Origin: Pseudomonas sp. R4-35-07
GTDB lineage: Bacteria; Pseudomonadota; Gammaproteobacteria; Pseudomonadales; Pseudomonadaceae
Length of the DNA: 64,000 nucleotides
Direction: 5' to 3'
NCBI RefSeq assembly: GCF_003852235.1
Contig: NZ_CP027732.1
Span: 3,782,001 to 3,846,000 of the forward strand
In this document: piece after piece, positions 16,599 to 25,622 of the stretch
Numbering within the stretch: the stretch's first letter is position 1
Layout: each line of letters starts with the position of its first letter
Notes under the pieces: model-generated
What the model was told of the DNA's origin: nothing
What the model saw: only the letters and a program-made list of their open reading frames with translations
Databases searched by the model: none
Translations under genes and position numbers: made by a program

Positions 16599-17995
16599 GC
16601 CGCGCTCGCCATTATTCGCTGACCCTGCGCCTGGCACTGATATTCGCCTTGCTCGCCTTTGCCCTGCTGGCCACCCTGGGCGTGGCCCTGTACCGCGAGC
16701 TGGAGCGCGAACTGGTGCGCCGCGACGACACCGCGCTGATATCCCGAGTGGATCAACTGCGCAACCTGCTCAACGACAGCAATACCCTGGGCCTGATCCA
16801 GACAAAGCCCGAGTTGTTCCAGAACATGCTGGGCAACCGCGAATCCGTATTGAGTATCGGCGCCCCCGGCCAACAACCGTTGCTGTTGGTGAACCCGGCG
16901 AATATCGAGCTGCCGTCGATCAAACCGGTGCCCAAGGATCACGTACTGGCGCTGAGCGATGTGCAGCATCTGCCGGGGCTTAACGGCATTCCTTTTTCAA
17001 CCGTGGCCGCGACCATCGACTCCGGCGATCTGGGCAGCCTGCAAGTCACCAGCGGCCGCCTGATGACCGAGCGCACCGCCGTACTCGCCAGCTATCGGTT
17101 GAGCGTTTATATCCTGGCGAGCATCGCTGCGATAGTCCTCGCGTTGGCCGGTTACCTGCTGGTGCATCGCGGCTTGCTGCCCTTGCGCCGCCTCGCCCGC
17201 CACGCGCAAGGGATCGGCGTCGGCAACCTGGCCGAGCGCCTCGACGGCCAGGGCGCACCCAAAGAATTGCTGCCAATGATCGAGTCGTTCAACACCATGC
17301 TTGAACGCTTGTCCAAGGGCTTTGTGCAGTTGGGCCAGGTCTCCACCGACATGGCGCATGAACTGCGCACGCCAATCAATAATCTGCTCGGCGAAACCCA
17401 GGTTGCCCTGCAACAGCAGCGCAGTATCGAAAGCTATCAGCAGCTATTGGCCTCCAATGTCGAAGAACTCGAACGCCTGGCGCGAATGCTCGACAATATG
17501 CTGTTTCTGGCGCGCACCGACCCTGCCAGCGCATTGCGTCAACGCCAGGCGCTGGACGCTGCGGATGAAGTGGAACGCATCGCGGATTATTTCGAAGGGC
17601 TGGCCGCTGACGCGGGCATGCACATCGTGGTCGAGGGCGAAGGCGTGATCTGGGCAGAGCCGATGCTCCTGCGGCGCGCCTTGGCCAACCTGTGCGCCAA
17701 CGCCATCAAGTATGGCTCGCCGGGCTCGGCGCTGCGCATCCAGGCCATTGCAAATGACGAGGGCGTCAACCTGAGAGTCAGTAACCAAGGTGAAACCATT
17801 CCCGCCGAGCACCTACCGCGGTTGTTCGAACGGTTTTATCGGGTGGATGAATCCCGCGAACGGTCCTCCCAGTCCAATGGGCTGGGGCTGTCGATCGTGG
17901 CAACCATCATGCAATTGCACAACGGGCAGTATGGCGTCAGCAGTGAAGACGGCGTGACGCGGTTCGAGCTGTTTTTTCCCGCACGGGAAGCGTGA
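16595..17995 (+). CDS. copS: Heavy-metal sensor histidine kinase
   Basis: This 466-residue inner-membrane kinase has a first membrane helix at about residues 10-32, a periplasmic sensor region of about 130 residues, a second helix near 165-190, a HAMP domain, a HisKA dimerisation domain with His255 in [12 protein letters not shown], and a HATPase domain ([21 protein letters not shown]). This layout is that of CopS/CusS kinases. Its start overlaps the copR stop. Confidence 0.92.
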   Translation: MSRARHYSLTLRLALIFALLAFALLATLGVALYRELERELVRRDDTALISRVDQLRNLLNDSNTLGLIQTKPELFQNMLGNRESVLSIGAPGQQPLLLVNPANIELPSIKPVPKDHVLALSDVQHLPGLNGIPFSTVAATIDSGDLGSLQVTSGRLMTERTAVLASYRLSVYILASIAAIVLALAGYLLVHRGLLPLRRLARHAQGIGVGNLAERLDGQGAPKELLPMIESFNTMLERLSKGFVQLGQVSTDMAHELRTPINNLLGETQVALQQQRSIESYQQLLASNVEELERLARMLDNMLFLARTDPASALRQRQALDAADEVERIADYFEGLAADAGMHIVVEGEGVIWAEPMLLRRALANLCANAIKYGSPGSALRIQAIANDEGVNLRVSNQGETIPAEHLPRLFERFYRVDESRERSSQSNGLGLSIVATIMQLHNGQYGVSSEDGVTRFELFFPAREA

Positions 17996-18007
17996 GGCAC
18001 CGCGCGG

Positions 18008-18454
18008 TCAATCAAAAGCCCCGTTGAGCACTTCGTAGATGATACCGGTGGCGATGGCTACCAGAATCAAGTCAGTGCCGGCTTGCTGCCATTCATACCC
18101 GTCGTAGTGAGGCAGGCGCCCCGCCAGGCGACCATCGAGTTTCTTGGCGATACCGGGCGGCAGCGGCTTGCCGCGCGCCAGATTTTTCTGAATACCCGGA
18201 GGCAACGCAGGCCCAGGGCTCCAGTAATCGCGGTTACCGCCCACTAGGCTCAGCACACTGCCCCGATCAACGCTAGGGCCGTGATTACCCGCCGAACCTT
18301 TGCCACCAGGTTTGCCGTGGCCCTGCCCCGCCTGGTTATTCCCTTTGTTATTGCCCTGGCCTTTGCCATTGCCGGGATCAGCCAAGGCAATACTGCTGCC
18401 TGCAAACAATGCGAGCGACAACACTACGGACACACACTTCGGGCACTTGATCAT
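18008..18454 (-). CDS. CigR/RcnB-like periplasmic protein
   Basis: This 148-residue precursor has a signal peptide ending ALA (about residue 26). A low-complexity Gly/Asn/Gln/Lys segment (residues 28-60) follows. Next come two related PPGIxKxL motifs (LPPGIQKNLARGKPLPPGIAKKL) and a C-terminal hydrophobic stretch. These PPGI motifs are shared by the RcnB and CigR families. The start at 18454 is set by the signal peptide; the ribosome site is weak. Its stop faces the copS stop 12 bases away. The function is unproven. Confidence 0.75.
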   Translation of the reverse strand: MIKCPKCVSVVLSLALFAGSSIALADPGNGKGQGNNKGNNQAGQGHGKPGGKGSAGNHGPSVDRGSVLSLVGGNRDYWSPGPALPPGIQKNLARGKPLPPGIAKKLDGRLAGRLPHYDGYEWQQAGTDLILVAIATGIIYEVLNGAFD

Positions 18455-18518
18455 GATGTAGTTTTTCCAGGGGGATACCTGATCAACTGTAGTCGAGGTT
18501 ATGCCACCGAGCACGGCA

Positions 18519-19148
18519 TCAGCTCACCCGCCCGCCTGTTTCCACAATATCCACCTGAGTCTGCCAGGCCGCCGCGACCGCCAGACGCAAGCCTTCCACC
18601 AACATCGGCAGCGCCATCGACGGCTGACCCGACTCAGGCAAGCCCGGCACATGGATAAAGCCACTGCGGACCTCAGAACCCGCCAGCGCATGCTGCAATC
18701 GATAAAACACCTGATTACACACGAACGTGCCCGCCGTCTGCGAAACCGAGGCAGCAATACCCGCGTCCCGCACCGCCCTGACCATGCGCTTGATCGGCAA
18801 TGTCGAGAAGTAAGCGGCCGGGCCACCCTCTACCACCGCCGTATCAATCGGCTGGGCGCCCAGGTTATCCGGGATGCGTGCGTCATTGACATTGATCGCG
18901 ACCCGCTCGATCGAAATGTCACTGCGCCCAGGGCCCAACCCCGTGGCGATGACCATGACTGGATGTAATTCGTCGATCAACGCCATCAAGGTTTCGGCAG
19001 CAGTGGCAAAGGCACAGGGCAACCGGCGCGCGACGATCCGCACGTCATCGCTCAGTTGCATTCCCTCCAGCTGGCGCACCGCTTCCCAGGATGGGTTGAC
19101 GTCGTCGTGATCGAAAGGCTCGAAGCCTGTCAGCAATAGGGTATTCAT
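18519..19148 (-). CDS. pcp: Pyroglutamyl-peptidase I
   Basis: This cytoplasmic cysteine peptidase removes N-terminal 5-oxoproline from peptides. The 209-residue protein starts MNTLLLTGFEPFDHDDVNPSWE. It has the catalytic Glu in the GRSDISIERVAIN region, the active Cys in TAGTFVCNQVFY and the His in FIHVPGLP. It lies 7 bp after the DUF979 gene and completes a three-gene operon, suggesting that the membrane pair handles a related substrate. Confidence 0.93.
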   Translation of the reverse strand: MNTLLLTGFEPFDHDDVNPSWEAVRQLEGMQLSDDVRIVARRLPCAFATAAETLMALIDELHPVMVIATGLGPGRSDISIERVAINVNDARIPDNLGAQPIDTAVVEGGPAAYFSTLPIKRMVRAVRDAGIAASVSQTAGTFVCNQVFYRLQHALAGSEVRSGFIHVPGLPESGQPSMALPMLVEGLRLAVAAAWQTQVDIVETGGRVS

Positions 19149-19155
19149 CCTGGCC

Positions 19156-20106
19156 TCACATCAACAGATAAAGCAGCACAATATTGACCACCAGCATCAT
19201 CAATGCGGTGGGCAATTGGGCCTTGATCACCGCGTTCTTGTCTGGCAGCTCAAGCAGCGCGGCCGGCACGATATTGAAGTTGGCCGCCATCGGCGTCATC
19301 AGCGTACCGCAGTAGCCGGAGAACATGCCGATCGCCGCCATTACCGCCGGGTTGCCGCCGTAGATACCCACCAGCACCGGCACGCCGACGCCACCGGTCA
19401 TCACCGGAAAAGCGGCAAAGCCGTTACCCATGATCACGGTAAACAAGGCCATGCCCAGCACATACACCATGACCGCCACCAACTTGAAATCCAGGTTGAT
19501 GTAAGTGGTAGTGACATGAGCAACCGCCGTGCCTACCCCGGCTTCATTGAACAACAGCCCGAGCATCGCCAGCATCTGCGGCAGCACCATGGCCCAGCCG
19601 AGCGCTTCGGTCAGGCGACGCGATTCGCGCAAGGCTTGCACCGGCGTATCGCGGGTCAGCCAACAGGCCAGGCCCAGGGCGATCAGGCAGCCGATGCCGA
19701 GCGAGACGAAGGTGGTGTTCTTCGGATCAAGTAGCGGTACACCGCCAATTTCGGTGTGCTTGAGCAATACCGAGCCAATCACCGTGGTCAGCGGAATCGC
19801 CAGCGCCGGGATAAACAGCTTGTGACCCAGGCGACCGGCACTGGCACGCGAAGCCTTGACGTGCAATTCGGCGTGCTGGCCGCGACCAACGCCGCCCAGG
19901 CCCGCAATCAACGCCATCACCACAACGCCGACACCGATGGCTACCGAGGGCAGGCGCTCCCCCACCAGAAACGGAATGGCAAACAGCAGCCAGAACAGCG
20001 CGCTGGACCAACGCTTGGGATGGGTGCGATCCAGCACGATCATGCCGGCGGTGATCAGCAACAGCACGCCGGCCAGCCAGTACAGGTATTGAATGGAAAT
20101 AATCAT
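19156..20106 (-). CDS. DUF979 membrane protein, putative transporter subunit
   Basis: This 316-residue polytopic membrane protein has about nine hydrophobic segments. It includes a Gly/Pro-rich conserved stretch (VMTGGVGVPVLVGIYGGNP) followed by FSGYCGTLMTPMAANFNIVP. It matches the DUF979 family, which is almost always encoded with DUF969. Its start overlaps the DUF969 stop by four bases and pcp follows after 7 bp. From memory, comparative genomics linked this pair to 5-oxoproline metabolism; transport is an inference. Confidence 0.85.
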   Translation of the reverse strand: MIISIQYLYWLAGVLLLITAGMIVLDRTHPKRWSSALFWLLFAIPFLVGERLPSVAIGVGVVVMALIAGLGGVGRGQHAELHVKASRASAGRLGHKLFIPALAIPLTTVIGSVLLKHTEIGGVPLLDPKNTTFVSLGIGCLIALGLACWLTRDTPVQALRESRRLTEALGWAMVLPQMLAMLGLLFNEAGVGTAVAHVTTTYINLDFKLVAVMVYVLGMALFTVIMGNGFAAFPVMTGGVGVPVLVGIYGGNPAVMAAIGMFSGYCGTLMTPMAANFNIVPAALLELPDKNAVIKAQLPTALMMLVVNIVLLYLLM

Positions 20107-20819
20107 TGCGCGGCCTCCACCGACGGGGCGGCGGCGGTCATCTCACGGGTCAACCTGCGATCGAACCGATGCAGACGGATGGCGTGAATGATAAAGGCAC
20201 AGATCGCCGTCGGGATGCCCCACACCGCAATATGCAGCGGATCTACATCAATCCCCGAGCCGAGCAGGAAGGTGTGCATCAAGGCGATCGCACCAAAGGC
20301 GACGAAGATGTCCTCGCCAAAAAACAACCCCACGTTGTCGGTGGCGGCGCACATGGCCAAAACCTTGTGGCGCAGCTTGTCCGGCAGCTTGCCATAGCGT
20401 TTTTCCGCCGCACCTTCGGCCATCGGTGCCAGCAATGGCCGTACCATCTGCGGATGCCCGCCCAGGCTGGTCAGCCCCATGGCCGCGGTAGACTCACGAA
20501 CAAACAGATAGATGATCAGCAAACGCCCGACCGTCGCGCGCTCGAAGCGGGCGATCCAGTTCTGCGCATGCAGACGCAGGCCATGACGCTCCAACAGGCC
20601 AATCACCGCCAGCGGTAATAACAGGATCAATTGCAACGCACGGGTTTGAAGGAAGCCATCACCCATGGTTGCGAGAATTTTTTCCAGCGGGAAATGAGCG
20701 GCGAGCCCGGTAGCGATAGCGGCGGCGGTAACCACCAGCAACGGATTGAAGCGCAATACAAAGCCGACCACGATGACAAGTACGCCGATCAACGGCCATA
20801 AGTTCACAACAGTTTGCAT
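20103..20819 (-). CDS. DUF969 membrane protein, putative transporter subunit
   Basis: This 238-residue membrane protein fits DUF969. The N-terminal helices start LWPLIGVLVIVVGFVLRF, and the conserved middle includes FVRESTAAMGLTSLGGHPQM and AATDNVGLFFGEDIFVAFGA. I use the ATG at 20819, which follows AAAGGA, rather than a codon 12 residues upstream. It is the first gene of the DUF969-DUF979-pcp operon. The pair may import 5-oxoproline or pyroglutamyl peptides. Confidence 0.85.
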   Translation of the reverse strand: MQTVVNLWPLIGVLVIVVGFVLRFNPLLVVTAAAIATGLAAHFPLEKILATMGDGFLQTRALQLILLLPLAVIGLLERHGLRLHAQNWIARFERATVGRLLIIYLFVRESTAAMGLTSLGGHPQMVRPLLAPMAEGAAEKRYGKLPDKLRHKVLAMCAATDNVGLFFGEDIFVAFGAIALMHTFLLGSGIDVDPLHIAVWGIPTAICAFIIHAIRLHRFDRRLTREMTAAAPSVEAAQ

Positions 20820-21373
20820 GGCGGAGAGGTCCTTTAGTGCGCGCTGCGGCGCCATTACAGCAGGATGTGAGCAAAGGGCTCACAGCATGAAAGTGGCGTG
20901 CAGTCGGCTCGGTTTTTTTATTGTTGACCCGGAAGGTCGAGCAGTGGCGGCAACTTTGCTGCCTTGAGGTGGGAGGTGTCCAACAAGAAAAACTGTTGCT
21001 GCAGACCAATAAATTTTGTGGATATTGGCAGCGCAGGCCCCGGCAACTGGAGGGAATCGGGATTGGCCCTATACTCAGCCATGATGGTCCTGCGGATCAT
21101 CCACGGTGCGATTGCCGACAATGAGGGCTCCAGCTATGTATGCCGGTCAAATGAGCAGTATGGCGACAACGATTGGCGAGATACGCTGCCAGATGGCGGT
21201 CCAGATCATTTGCCTGCTGTCGGTGGCTACGCTTTTCTGTTGATCGAGATGCGTAGCCCTCAAGTGCGCCGCGAGGTGTCACTTTGGCAAGGTATTGCCC
21301 GAATTCCGAGCAACAAAAAAGGGCCCACCTTTCGGTGAGCCCTTCTAGACCGCCCAGCAGAGCGGATTTTGTT
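20820..21373. other. Intergenic region with no convincing gene
   Basis: This 554-base stretch carries the promoter side of the DUF969 operon and a terminator for tRNA-Val at its right end. A short frame at 21136-21243 (35 codons with a hydrophobic end) has no good ribosome site and I do not call it. Nothing else is recognisable. Confidence 0.5.
21320..21344 (-). terminator. Terminator for tRNA-Val(GAC)
   Basis: A 10-bp stem with one mismatch (AGGGCCCACC/GGTGAGCCCT) is followed on the minus strand by a run of six T. It lies 30 bases after the tRNA end. Confidence 0.8.
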
Positions 21374-21450
21374 TGGTAGGCGCGATTGGACTCGAACCAA
21401 CGACCCCCACCATGTCAAGGTGGTGCTCTAACCAACTGAGCTACGTGCCT
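21374..21450 (-). tRNA. tRNA-Val, anticodon GAC
   Basis: This 77-nt cloverleaf with encoded CCA reads AGGCACG at its 5' end. It has a D arm GCTCAGTTGGTTAGAGC, an anticodon loop TTGACAT and a T loop TTCGAGT. The acceptor stem has one A-C mismatch at the fifth pair. It stands alone with its own terminator. Confidence 0.95.
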
Positions 21451-21634
21451 GCTGTGAGGCGGCATTCTACGGAATTCCGTAGGGGTGTCAACATCTTTTT
21501 TGCAGCTAAGCCTATGAATATGCGAATTTTTTATTCGCGGGCGACACGCCCGTGATTTACGGGCGGCTGGCAGGCAATTTTCAACTCAGGTAGGATCGCC
21601 GCACTCGTAAAAAATATAAAACAGAGGTTCCAGG

Positions 21635-22918
21635 ATGGCGAACACCCCCTACCCCCAGTCCTATTACGCCGCCTCCGCGAACGCGGTTCCGCCGCGCCCG
21701 GTGCTGCAAGGTGAGATCGAAACCGATGTCTGTGTGATCGGTGCCGGTTACACCGGCCTGTCCAGCGCGCTGTTTCTGCTCGAGAACGGCTTTCGCGTGA
21801 CGGTGCTGGAAGCCGCCAAGGTAGGTTTTGGTGCGTCCGGCCGTAATGGCGGGCAGATCGTCAATAGCTACAGCCGCGACATTGATGTCATCGAACGCAG
21901 CGTCGGGCCCAAACAGGCGCAATTGCTCGGCGAGATGGCATTCGAGGGCGGCAGGATCATTCGCGAGCGCGTGACCAAGTATCAGATCCAGTGCGACTTG
22001 AAGGACGGCGGTGTATTCGCCGCCCTCAACAGCAAGCACATGGGCCACCTGGAATCACAGAAGCGCCTGTGGGAGCGCTACGGCCATACACAACTGGAAC
22101 TGCTGGACGAGCGCCGTATCCGCGAAGTAGTAGCCTGTGACAACTATGTAGGCGGCCTGCTGGACATGAGCGGCGGGCATATCCACCCGCTCAACCTGGC
22201 CTTGGGCGAGGCGGCGGCCGTTGAGTCCCTGGGCGGCACGATCTATGAGCAATCGGCAGCGGTGCGCATTGAGCGTGGCGCCAATCCGGTGGTGCATACC
22301 GCCGAAGGTAAAGTCAGGGCCAAGTTCATCATCGTCGCGGGGAATGCCTACTTGGGCAACCTGGTGCCGGAGCTGGCGGCGAAATCAATGCCGTGCGGCA
22401 CCCAAGTCATCACTACCGCCCCCTTGGGCGATGAACTGGCCAACACGTTGTTGCCCCAGGACTACTGTGTCGAAGACTGTAACTACCTGCTCGATTATTA
22501 CCGCCTCACCAGCGACAAGCGCCTGATCTTCGGCGGTGGCGTGGTATATGGCGCGCGCGACCCGGCGAATATCGAAGCGATCATCCGGCCAAAAATGCTC
22601 AAGGCCTTCCCGCAGCTCAAGGACGTAAAGATCGACTACGCCTGGACCGGCAATTTCCTGCTGACCCTGTCGCGCTTGCCTCAGGTTGGCCGCCTCGGCG
22701 ACAACATTTATTACTCACAGGGCTGCAGCGGCCATGGCGTGACCTACACACACCTGGCGGGCAAGGTATTGGCCGAAGCCCTGAGAGGCCAGGCAGAACG
22801 CTTCGATGCGTTTGCCGACCTGCCCCACTACCCGTTTCCGGGTGGCCAGCTCCTGCGCACGCCTTTTGCCGCAATGGGTGCGTGGTATTACGGGCTGCGG
22901 GATAAGCTGGGCTTTTGA
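21635..22918 (+). CDS. FAD-dependent oxidoreductase, gamma-glutamylputrescine oxidase type
   Basis: This 427-residue flavoenzyme of the DAO family resembles PuuB/PauB proteins, which oxidise gamma-glutamylputrescine in polyamine catabolism. The FAD-binding motif is VCVIGAGYTGLSSALFL (about residues 31-47), followed by GFGASGRNGGQI. The C-terminal YSQGCSGHGVTYTHLAGK is the second flavin contact. The start follows AGAGG at 21624. It is a single gene with its own terminator. Pseudomonads have several paralogues, so substrate and symbol remain open. Confidence 0.87.
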   Translation: MANTPYPQSYYAASANAVPPRPVLQGEIETDVCVIGAGYTGLSSALFLLENGFRVTVLEAAKVGFGASGRNGGQIVNSYSRDIDVIERSVGPKQAQLLGEMAFEGGRIIRERVTKYQIQCDLKDGGVFAALNSKHMGHLESQKRLWERYGHTQLELLDERRIREVVACDNYVGGLLDMSGGHIHPLNLALGEAAAVESLGGTIYEQSAAVRIERGANPVVHTAEGKVRAKFIIVAGNAYLGNLVPELAAKSMPCGTQVITTAPLGDELANTLLPQDYCVEDCNYLLDYYRLTSDKRLIFGGGVVYGARDPANIEAIIRPKMLKAFPQLKDVKIDYAWTGNFLLTLSRLPQVGRLGDNIYYSQGCSGHGVTYTHLAGKVLAEALRGQAERFDAFADLPHYPFPGGQLLRTPFAAMGAWYYGLRDKLGF

Positions 22919-22928
22919 CGCACAACGG

Positions 22929-22948
22929 GGAGCCGGTTCGCCGGCTCC
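22929..22948 (+). terminator. Terminator of the FAD oxidoreductase gene
   Basis: A perfect 8-bp stem GGAGCCGG/CCGGCTCC with a stable TTCG tetraloop lies 10 bases after the stop codon. Confidence 0.75.
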
Positions 22949-22980
22949 TTGCCTGGAAAGCCAAATCGCAGACACAAAAA

Positions 22981-23002
22981 ACCCCGGTCTTTCGACCAGG
23001 GT
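22981..23002 (-). terminator. Terminator of the tRNA-Val/Asp/Asp operon
   Basis: A 9-bp stem with one mismatch (ACCCCGGTC/GACCAGGGT) is followed on the minus strand by a T run. It lies about 75 bases after the last tRNA-Asp. Confidence 0.75.
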
Positions 23003-23076
23003 CTTTGCTATCGGATCAAAGTCAGCCAATGGCTTTCCTTGTGCTTCAAGGCGTTCAGTGGGCCTTGAGGCAGATA

Positions 23077-23153
23077 TGGCGCAGCGGACGGGACTCGAAC
23101 CCGCGACCCCCGGCGTGACAGGCCGGTATTCTAACCGACTGAACTACCGCTGC
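23077..23153 (-). tRNA. tRNA-Asp, anticodon GTC, copy 2
   Basis: This 77-nt tRNA has an acceptor stem GCAGCGG/CCGCTGC, an anticodon loop CTGTCAC and an encoded CCA. It is identical in sequence to the copy at 23260-23336, and the two are read from the same promoter. Confidence 0.97.
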
Positions 23154-23259
23154 GTATCGCTTGGCTGACTGAGACTAAAACCCTCAATCACCTTTAAACA
23201 TCTGACTGATCAGCTTTTGCTGTTCAATCTCAAGCCCGATACATCGGACCTGGAAAATA

Positions 23260-23336
23260 TGGCGCAGCGGACGGGACTCGAACCCGCGACCCCCGGCGTG
23301 ACAGGCCGGTATTCTAACCGACTGAACTACCGCTGC
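23260..23336 (-). tRNA. tRNA-Asp, anticodon GTC, copy 1
   Basis: This 77-nt tRNA is identical to the following copy. It is the second gene of the tRNA-Val-Asp-Asp operon and is separated from the next copy by about 106 bases. Confidence 0.97.
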
Positions 23337-23392
23337 GCGTCGGTGCAACCTTTAACGTTGCGTCTTGCCACAAGGGCAAAACTCTCAAGAAG

Positions 23393-23468
23393 TGGTGGGT
23401 GATGACGGGATCGAACCGCCGACCCTCTGCTTGTAAGGCAGATGCTCTCCCAGCTGAGCTAATCACCC
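23393..23468 (-). tRNA. tRNA-Val, anticodon TAC
   Basis: This 76-nt tRNA starts GGGTGATTAGCTCAGC, has the anticodon loop CTTACAA and an encoded CCA. It is the first gene of the tRNA operon; the promoter lies 22 bases upstream. Confidence 0.97.
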
Positions 23469-23489
23469 TTTGCTTCGTTGAGGCCGCGA

Positions 23490-23518
23490 AATTTACGCAG
23501 GTAGCGGACCTAAGTCAA
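23490..23518 (-). promoter_or_regulatory. Promoter of the tRNA-Val/Asp/Asp operon
   Basis: On the minus strand TTGACT (23513-23518) is separated by 17 bp from TAAATT (23490-23495). A GC-rich TCGCGGCC discriminator follows, typical of stringently controlled stable-RNA promoters. Confidence 0.75.
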
Positions 23519-23525
23519 TAGCCCG

Positions 23526-23562
23526 CTTGAAGTTTTTCTGAAAAAGACAAAAAAGCTTCAAG
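23526..23562 (-). terminator. Possible terminator of the SDR gene
   Basis: Arms CTTGAAG and CTTCAAG, extended by T and A runs, form a hairpin a few bases after the SDR stop. The stem is AT-rich and the loop is long. Confidence 0.4.
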
Positions 23563-23568
23563 ACCGCC

Positions 23569-24348
23569 CTACTCGCTGTAAATCATCTTCTTGCTCATGC
23601 CACCGTCCACCACGAACTCTTGCCCGGTGACAAACCCGGCCTGGCGCGACAGTAGCCACGCCACCATGGCTGCTACGTCCTCCACCGTGCCTACCCGGCC
23701 CGCCGGATGCTGGGCATGATCGGCATCGGTGAGCGGTTCGGCACGCCGCGCAGCGGGATCACGCGCATCGATCCAGCCAGGGCTGACCGCATTGACCCGC
23801 ACTTCCGGGCCCAAGCTCATCGCCAGCGCGTGAGTCAGCGCCAGCAGGCCACCCTTGCTTGCCGCGTACGCTTCGGTGTCCGGCTCCGATTGGCGGGCCC
23901 GTGTCGAGGCCAGGTTGACGATAGCGCCACCGTGGGCGCGCAGGTACGGCGCACAGTGCTTGGCCAGCAGCATCGGCCCACTGAGGTTCACCGCCAGTAC
24001 GCGGTTCCAGTACGCCAGGTCGAGGCTTTCCAGGGTGATATTGCGCGGATCGGCCACCGCCGCATTGCACACCAACGCATCCAGGCGCCCGAACTGTCCC
24101 AATACCTCAGCGACCCCTTGAGCCACCTGCTTCTCGTCGGCCACGTCCATGCTGATAAACCAGGCATTCTCGCCCAGCACCTTGGACACCTTGGAACCGC
24201 GCTCGCGATCCAGGTCGGTCAACACCACCTGCCAACCTTCGCTGATCAGCCACGCCGCGATCCCGAGGCCAATGCCCCGCGCCGCGCCGGTCACCAGCGC
24301 CACGCGCCCGTTACTGGCCGTTGCGGCCTCCATGGACCACTCGATCAC
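23569..24348 (-). CDS. SDR-family oxidoreductase
   Basis: This short-chain dehydrogenase/reductase has about 259 residues. It shows the cofactor motif [12 protein letters not shown], the NAAV motif (LVCNAAVAD), a catalytic YAASK and the C-terminal [12 protein letters not shown]. An acidic residue after strand 2 (LTDLDRERG) suggests NAD(H) rather than NADP(H). The GTG at 24348 overlaps the metZ stop by four bases and is preferred; an ATG at 24333 is possible. It is the last gene of the block headed by cvpA-purF-metZ. The substrate is unknown. Confidence 0.88.
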   Translation of the reverse strand: MIEWSMEAATASNGRVALVTGAARGIGLGIAAWLISEGWQVVLTDLDRERGSKVSKVLGENAWFISMDVADEKQVAQGVAEVLGQFGRLDALVCNAAVADPRNITLESLDLAYWNRVLAVNLSGPMLLAKHCAPYLRAHGGAIVNLASTRARQSEPDTEAYAASKGGLLALTHALAMSLGPEVRVNAVSPGWIDARDPAARRAEPLTDADHAQHPAGRVGTVEDVAAMVAWLLSRQAGFVTGQEFVVDGGMSKKMIYSE

Positions 24349-25556
24349 AAGGCCGCCAGCCCGCGGGCCAGGTCGGCCTGCAAGTCAGCCACGTCTTCCA
24401 ACCCGACTGCGATGCGAATCAGGCTGTCACGGATGCCTGCCGCTTCGCGCTCCTGCGGCGCCAGGCGCCCATGGGATGTGGTGCTCGGGTGCGTGATGGT
24501 GGTTTTGCTGTCACCCAGGTTAGCGGTGATCGAGATCAGGCGCGTGGCATCGATAAAGCGCCAGGCGCCCTCTTTGCCGCCCTTCACTTCGAAACTCACT
24601 ACCGCGCCGAACCCACGCTGCTGGCGCTGCGCCAATGCGTGCTGCGGGTGGCTCTTGAGGCCGGCGTAATGCACTTTCTCGATCCCGTCCTGCTGCTCCA
24701 GCCACTCAGCCAGCGCCTGGGCATTGGCGCAATGGGCCTTCATGCGCAGGCTGAGGGTTTCCAGGCCTTTGAGGAAAATCCACGCGTTGAACGGGCTCAG
24801 GGTCGGCCCGGCGGTGCGCAGGAAGCCCACCACTTCCTTCATCTGCTCGCTGCGACCGGCCACCACACCGCCCATGCAACGGCCCTGGCCGTCGATGAAC
24901 TTGGTGGCCGAATGCACCACGATGTCCGCGCCCAACTTCAACGGCTGTTGCAGAGCCGGGGTGCAGAAGCAGTTGTCGACAACCAGCATCGCGCCCTTGG
25001 CATGCGCTACTTCGGCCAGCGCGGCGATATCCACCAGTTCAGCCAGCGGGTTGGACGGCGACTCAACGAACAGCAGCTTGGTATTGGCCTTGATCGCCGC
25101 CTCCCAACCGGACAAATCCGCCAGAGGCACGTAGTCCACTTCGATACCGAAGCGCTTGAAATACTTCTCGAACAGGCTGATGGTCGAACCGAACACGCTG
25201 CGCGATACCAGCACATGGTCGCCAGCGCTGCACAGGCTCATCACCACCGCCAGGATCGCCGCCATGCCAGTCGCCGTGGCCACCGCCTGCTCAGCCCCCT
25301 CCAGGGCGGCGATACGCTCTTCGAACGCACGCACGGTCGGGTTGGTATAGCGCGAGTAGACGTTGCCCGGCACTTCACCGGCAAAGCGCGCAGCAGCGTC
25401 GGCCGCCGTGCGGAACACATAACTGGAGGTGAAGAACATCGGATCACCGTGCTCCCCTTCCGGGGTACGGTGCTGGCCGGCGCGCACAGCCAGGGTATCG
25501 AAAGCTACGCCATCGAGGTCGCTGTCCAAACGACCGGCATCCCATTCCTGACTCAT
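24345..25556 (-). CDS. metZ: O-succinylhomoserine sulfhydrylase
   Basis: This PLP enzyme makes homocysteine directly from O-succinylhomoserine and sulfide, the methionine route used by pseudomonads. The 403-residue protein belongs to the Cys/Met metabolism family. The PLP lysine lies in [14 protein letters not shown], and [14 protein letters not shown] and [16 protein letters not shown] are conserved segments. It lies 66 bp after purF, as in P. aeruginosa. Confidence 0.95.
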   Translation of the reverse strand: MSQEWDAGRLDSDLDGVAFDTLAVRAGQHRTPEGEHGDPMFFTSSYVFRTAADAAARFAGEVPGNVYSRYTNPTVRAFEERIAALEGAEQAVATATGMAAILAVVMSLCSAGDHVLVSRSVFGSTISLFEKYFKRFGIEVDYVPLADLSGWEAAIKANTKLLFVESPSNPLAELVDIAALAEVAHAKGAMLVVDNCFCTPALQQPLKLGADIVVHSATKFIDGQGRCMGGVVAGRSEQMKEVVGFLRTAGPTLSPFNAWIFLKGLETLSLRMKAHCANAQALAEWLEQQDGIEKVHYAGLKSHPQHALAQRQQRGFGAVVSFEVKGGKEGAWRFIDATRLISITANLGDSKTTITHPSTTSHGRLAPQEREAAGIRDSLIRIAVGLEDVADLQADLARGLAAL

Positions 25557-25622
25557 GCTGCGACTCCTTACTCGAATTCTTTATTTAAGATACAAAACCG
25601 GCCCCTCAGGGCCGGTGTTCAC

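Noticed and set aside
21136..21243. 35-codon frame with hydrophobic C-terminus upstream of tRNA-Val
   Set aside because: It has no convincing ribosome site or promoter and no recognised family; it is compatible with chance.
21374..23468. Genomic island integrated at the tRNA cluster
   Set aside because: No integrase, no direct repeat of a tRNA 3' end and no accessory genes are visible; the only gene between the tRNAs is an ordinary FAD oxidoreductase.
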